Source: Apostichopus japonicus (taxonomy: Eukaryota > Echinodermata > Holothuroidea > Aspidochirotida > Stichopodidae). From it: 64,000 nucleotides of DNA. The stretch lies in NCBI RefSeq assembly GCF_037975245.1, contig NC_092579.1, forward strand, positions 751,001 through 815,000. Reading direction: 5' to 3'. Position 1 is the stretch's first letter; the number at the start of each line of letters is the position of its first letter. A program made the translations under genes and the position numbers. The notes under the pieces were generated by a model. It did not search any database, had not been told where the DNA came from, and saw only the letters and a list, made by a program, of their open reading frames with translations. Positions 60,936 to 64,000 of this stretch are shown here, piece by piece.

Positions 60936-62151
60936 CTGAAAATAGAAGGAAAAAATAAAATCGTTTAAACTGAATGCTCAAGATTCACAGAATAATAAAA
61001 ATTACTTCTACATTTCCACTATGCCAGCTGTAAGATTTATGCAGCCATACTGTGTGTGCTGGACAAAGCCTAGGGCAATAAAATACAACAGTTAAGTCAA
61101 CAACTTGGATCATAAAAGTGAAGAAGCAAAAAAAAGGCGTCAAAGCAGAAGAATACAAGAAACTAAAATATAATGAATGAAACAAAAAAAAGAGAGAAAG
61201 AAAAGAGGTTGCACTTGATTTATGTCATCAAAAGACATAAATTATTCGCAATGAATCTAACAACATGCATTGATAAGAGCAGCCTAGGCTTATGTCTATC
61301 TACTGTAGGGAAACGTTCCTGACATAGACACAGATCCCACAGGCTCTTGCGTAGAATACCGCAAATCAAGTCAGTGGTCGTGAAAATCATAAAACGAGGA
61401 AGAGTGGAAATTAATTGTCCCTTAAAGGCAAATTGCCTGGTAGTCACTATAAGCTTGAAGGGCATTAACTTTTCATCCAGAGTTCAGTTTTAAAACCCCT
61501 AAATGGATAATAAATCAAACAGTACAAGCAAATGAAGGTTATAAACCAAAGTGATAAATGTATAAGGATATTGCATATATGCTGTATCTCTAAATATGAA
61601 GGCTATTTGGTTTGAAAATCAAAGCAGTGATGTTTATAAGTTATATATCACTGTAGCAAAAGTAGTAGAAAGTTACTAGTTTTGTACAGTGTGATTAATG
61701 TATAAACAGTTTTCAACTTCTATAAGCTTAGGATAGGGCATTTGTTTTTTTTTCAGTATTTATATACAGGATATACTGGATGACATTTAGATTGCCTGAC
61801 ATCTACATAATTGACTAACATCACTACAGGCTGACAGTCTGCACTGTGTTCCATCTTCCAAACTCAAATTCACTAAAAACTTTCTATTTAGCTACTGTTT
61901 AGCTAACTTATTATGTACACATGTATAGTAAGGACACTTCAATATTTGGTGTTCAATCTCTGTCCCTCACAATTAATCATATTTATCTGCCCGGGTGGGG
62001 GCACACTTTGTCCTTTGTACTTAAAGAGTACTTTGAACTTTGCACTGCAGAGTACTGTACATACAGTAGCTATATTAAAAGATCCAATCATGGAATGATT
62101 ACAGCTGGTGGTACCCGCATTATCTTGTGATTGAGAGTTCTGATTTGATAC
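60936..62151. other. Intron sequence, nothing firm
   Basis: Unique, with A-rich patches at about 61128-61205 and TACTGTA words. Overlapping short frames at 61913-62130 lack motifs. Confidence 0.45.
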
Positions 62152-62193
62152 TCACCTCAATGCCTTAATTATGTAAAAAACATTATCTGAAGA
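62152..62193 (-). CDS. Possible small exon, weak support
   Basis: A strong minus-strand donor GAG|gtgagt follows a 42-nt segment that begins after TTGTTTTCTGCTTTAG. One frame is open (LSSDNVFYIIKAL, phase 2-2). Its phase does not match the phase 0 exons downstream, so another exon would have to intervene. This is a guess from splice signals. Confidence 0.25.
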   Translation of the reverse strand, partial: SSDNVFYIIKALR

Positions 62194-62340
62194 AAGTCTA
62201 AAGCAGAAAACAACAAGTCTCATGACTTTGTGTTATTCTGTATTACAGTAACTTGCAGTGAAACTGTGATATTTACACCATCAATATTCATTTTATAAAT
62301 CATCAAATACAGTTAATTTAGACTTGCACTGTTCAGTAAA
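62194..62340. other. Intron sequence
   Basis: Short unique AT-rich stretch, nothing recognised. Confidence 0.4.
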
Positions 62341-62392
62341 ATGGGTTGTGGGGGGGGGGGGGTGGGGGGGGGTGGGGAGGGTGGGGAGGGAT
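62341..62392. repeat. G-rich low-complexity tract
   Basis: About 50 bp of nearly pure G broken by single T or A, then GGGTGGGGAGGGTGGGGAGGG. It contains far more than four G-triplets, so it could form G-quadruplexes on the plus strand. Confidence 0.95.
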
Positions 62393-62516
62393 GCTTTCTG
62401 TACATTGAGTAACCTACATAATGATTTGGATGGTAGCATGGTGGATTAAACTATGGCATACTGCAGTCTTTGAGCTGCCAAATAAATTTATCTTTGTAAT
62501 TTCTACAGTACAACTT

Positions 62517-62592
62517 TGTCAACAACATGTACATCAACATGTACATCAACATCAACATGTACATCAACATGTACATCAACATGTACATCTAG
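62517..62592. repeat. 12-bp simple repeat (CAACATGTACAT)
   Basis: About six units of CAACATGTACAT, with one shortened unit (CAACAT). The ACATGTACATG core is palindromic. Confidence 0.95.
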
Positions 62593-63004
62593 CTATTTTA
62601 CCTATTTTTAACCAAAACTATGATGAAGCTAGGGACAATATCTGCAAACATCTCTTGTCTTGTTAATAACATTGACGCCATTTGAATACCATTAAGGTGC
62701 AGTCTAATACGTTTTTAAGCGAATATTCAAGACACAAGCACCAACAAAAACCATTTTGGGTTACTCACTGTAATGCACCTACACAGTAAGACCAACATCC
62801 ATCATTTCCATATGGAGTGTACCAAGGTTGACTGAGCACTGCAAAATGTTGTTAAGCCCCACTCCCTCATTAATATGCATGAAACCAAATTAAATATGTA
62901 CAGTACTGCAAGGTACACTCAACACATCAGCATCATACATAGTATAAACATCATATATTGTAGCTGTCATGCAAGCCTCTTCCACAAATTAGTATCAATC
63001 AAAT
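62593..63004. other. Intron or spacer, nothing recognised
   Basis: Unique AT-rich sequence. Confidence 0.45.
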
Positions 63005-63170
63005 ACAATAATTGAATAATTAAGTAGCGCACAATAAATCAAACTAATAGAATTATTAAGTACTTAGCACACAATAAATGCAACAAATAGAAAATTAAGT
63101 ACAGTAGCACACAATACATGTAACTCTAACAAATAGAATTATTAAGTAGCACAATAATTCCAACTAATGA
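63005..63170. repeat. About 55-bp AT-rich repeat, 3 units
   Basis: Units of AGTA(GC)-CACACAATAAAT-CAA-CTAATAGAATTATTA at about 63025, 63066, 63107 and 63146, with length variation. Confidence 0.75.
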
Positions 63171-64000
63171 CTAAGTTTGCTGAAGTCAGATATTAAGGGT
63201 ACCTGTTATAATATAGTGTAATAATTTACATTTAAGTTTGTAATGAAACGTGACTCGGCTCACGTTTGTGTCACGGACAGAGTGTTTTAAACATTTCTTC
63301 TTTTACTGATTCAGTTCATAAGGATGCTTTGATTCACTTTTTGCCTCCAGTATTCTACCACAAGTTTCATTCAATTCTTGAAGCTGTTTTTATGTCTTGA
63401 ATGAAGGAGGGAAAACATAAATCCCATCACAAATTACATGCTTGTCATTCTCTAAAATTCTACACTATAACTCAATTTACAAAATTCCTTGCATCTGTTT
63501 TACCTCTACAATCCAGAATCAAGCCTCCTGGGCGACCACTAAATCCTTCCAGCTAACTGCAGTACACTTCAAAGCTCTCTCTTACCTAAAAATATCAAGC
63601 AATTGCACTTTCATGGCTGCTCCATTGACTTAACACTGTCCATTAACACTGTTCATAACAACCTAATCTACCATAGCATGACAAGGGAGAAGTGTGCCCA
63701 ACCACCTGCATCAAGTAATTCATTTCAAGGCCATTCCTAAAAACCATTCTCCAAACCTAACATTAATGATTGTGAATATTGTGGTTTCCATTTGCCTAGA
63801 AGCGAAACCTCATAAATGCAGTCAATACAGTTACTGTAAAAATTCAGTGTTCTAATCTGATGAATATAATTATGTGCCTGAAACTAAATGTAGAAAACAG
63901 TTAATCTACTCTGTAATTATTATTAGGTATTAAGAGCTGAGAGGAGAATTCATTGGCACAGCAGCTCAGCTACAGTAGTGCTGTATTCAGTTTATGCCAA
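63171..64000. other. Right edge, no firm gene
   Basis: Contains an 8-bp inverted repeat AAACGTGA/TCACGTTT at about 63246-63267. A minus-strand donor-like site (TTTTTAG|gtaaga at about 63583) follows a short open stretch that includes MKVQLLDIF, but no acceptor supports it. Confidence 0.35.

Noticed and set aside
63246-63267. GTGACTCGGCTCACG as another copy of the 2.06-kb element's motif
   Set aside because: Only the first eight bases match GTGACTCGCGTGAC. It forms its own small palindrome, and there are no TIRs nearby.
63583-63613. Possible minus-strand exon containing MKVQLLDIF
   Set aside because: A fair donor but no pyrimidine tract before the only AG, and an in-frame stop just upstream.

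Overview
The window is eukaryotic, AT-rich DNA from an animal genome. It has no bacterial-style gene packing, operons or Shine-Dalgarno sites. Long non-coding stretches are broken by many minisatellites, small exons with canonical splice signals, a decayed LINE with CR1/L2-type motifs, a broken THAP-domain sequence and cut-and-paste transposon remains. A marine invertebrate, perhaps an echinoderm or other invertebrate deuterostome, fits this mix, but the sequence does not prove it. I found no tRNA, rRNA, CRISPR array or complete protein-coding gene.

Layout. 1-5683 is the end of a satellite array: 86 units of 66 bp with higher-order structure, running off the left edge. 5684-27700 looks intergenic or intronic, with a CpG-rich candidate first exon near 8.0-8.2 kb and arrays of about 25 bp (10.9-11.3 kb), 56 bp (12.5-13.0 kb) and 30 bp (16.8-17.8 kb), two long TA tracts, a degenerate CTATCTAGTACTCCAT-type array (20.4-21.1 kb) and others. 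From about 27.7 kb to the right edge the sequence changes character: the 7-mer TACTGTA/TACAGTA, almost absent on the left, becomes very common. This right part carries small minus-strand exons, all phase 0, at 60.9, 55.9, 50.0 and 29.7 kb (the last ends in a stop). They look like the 3' part of one large-intron gene that I cannot name.

The introns of that gene hold a 31-bp minisatellite (31.8-32.7 kb), a dead LINE (33.7-36.5 kb), two DNA transposons (37685-40524 and 42968-45026), a 138-bp higher-order array (46.7-47.6 kb), a THAP fragment (48.5 kb), a triplicated 154-bp unit containing an exon-like sequence (52.1-52.5 kb), a 140-bp array (53.4-55.5 kb) and a 19-bp array (56.0-57.8 kb).

The most interesting find is the pair of DNA transposons. 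Both have short terminal inverted repeats that share K-GGTCA-R-W-TCCA, both are flanked by 4-bp AT-only target duplications, and each is filled with its own short motif: 11 copies of TTCCGTCCATAAC in one and 10 of GTGACTCGCGTGAC in the other. They look like relatives in one transposon family that have diverged in the motif their transposase or another factor might recognise. Only the larger one keeps a recognisable coding remnant.
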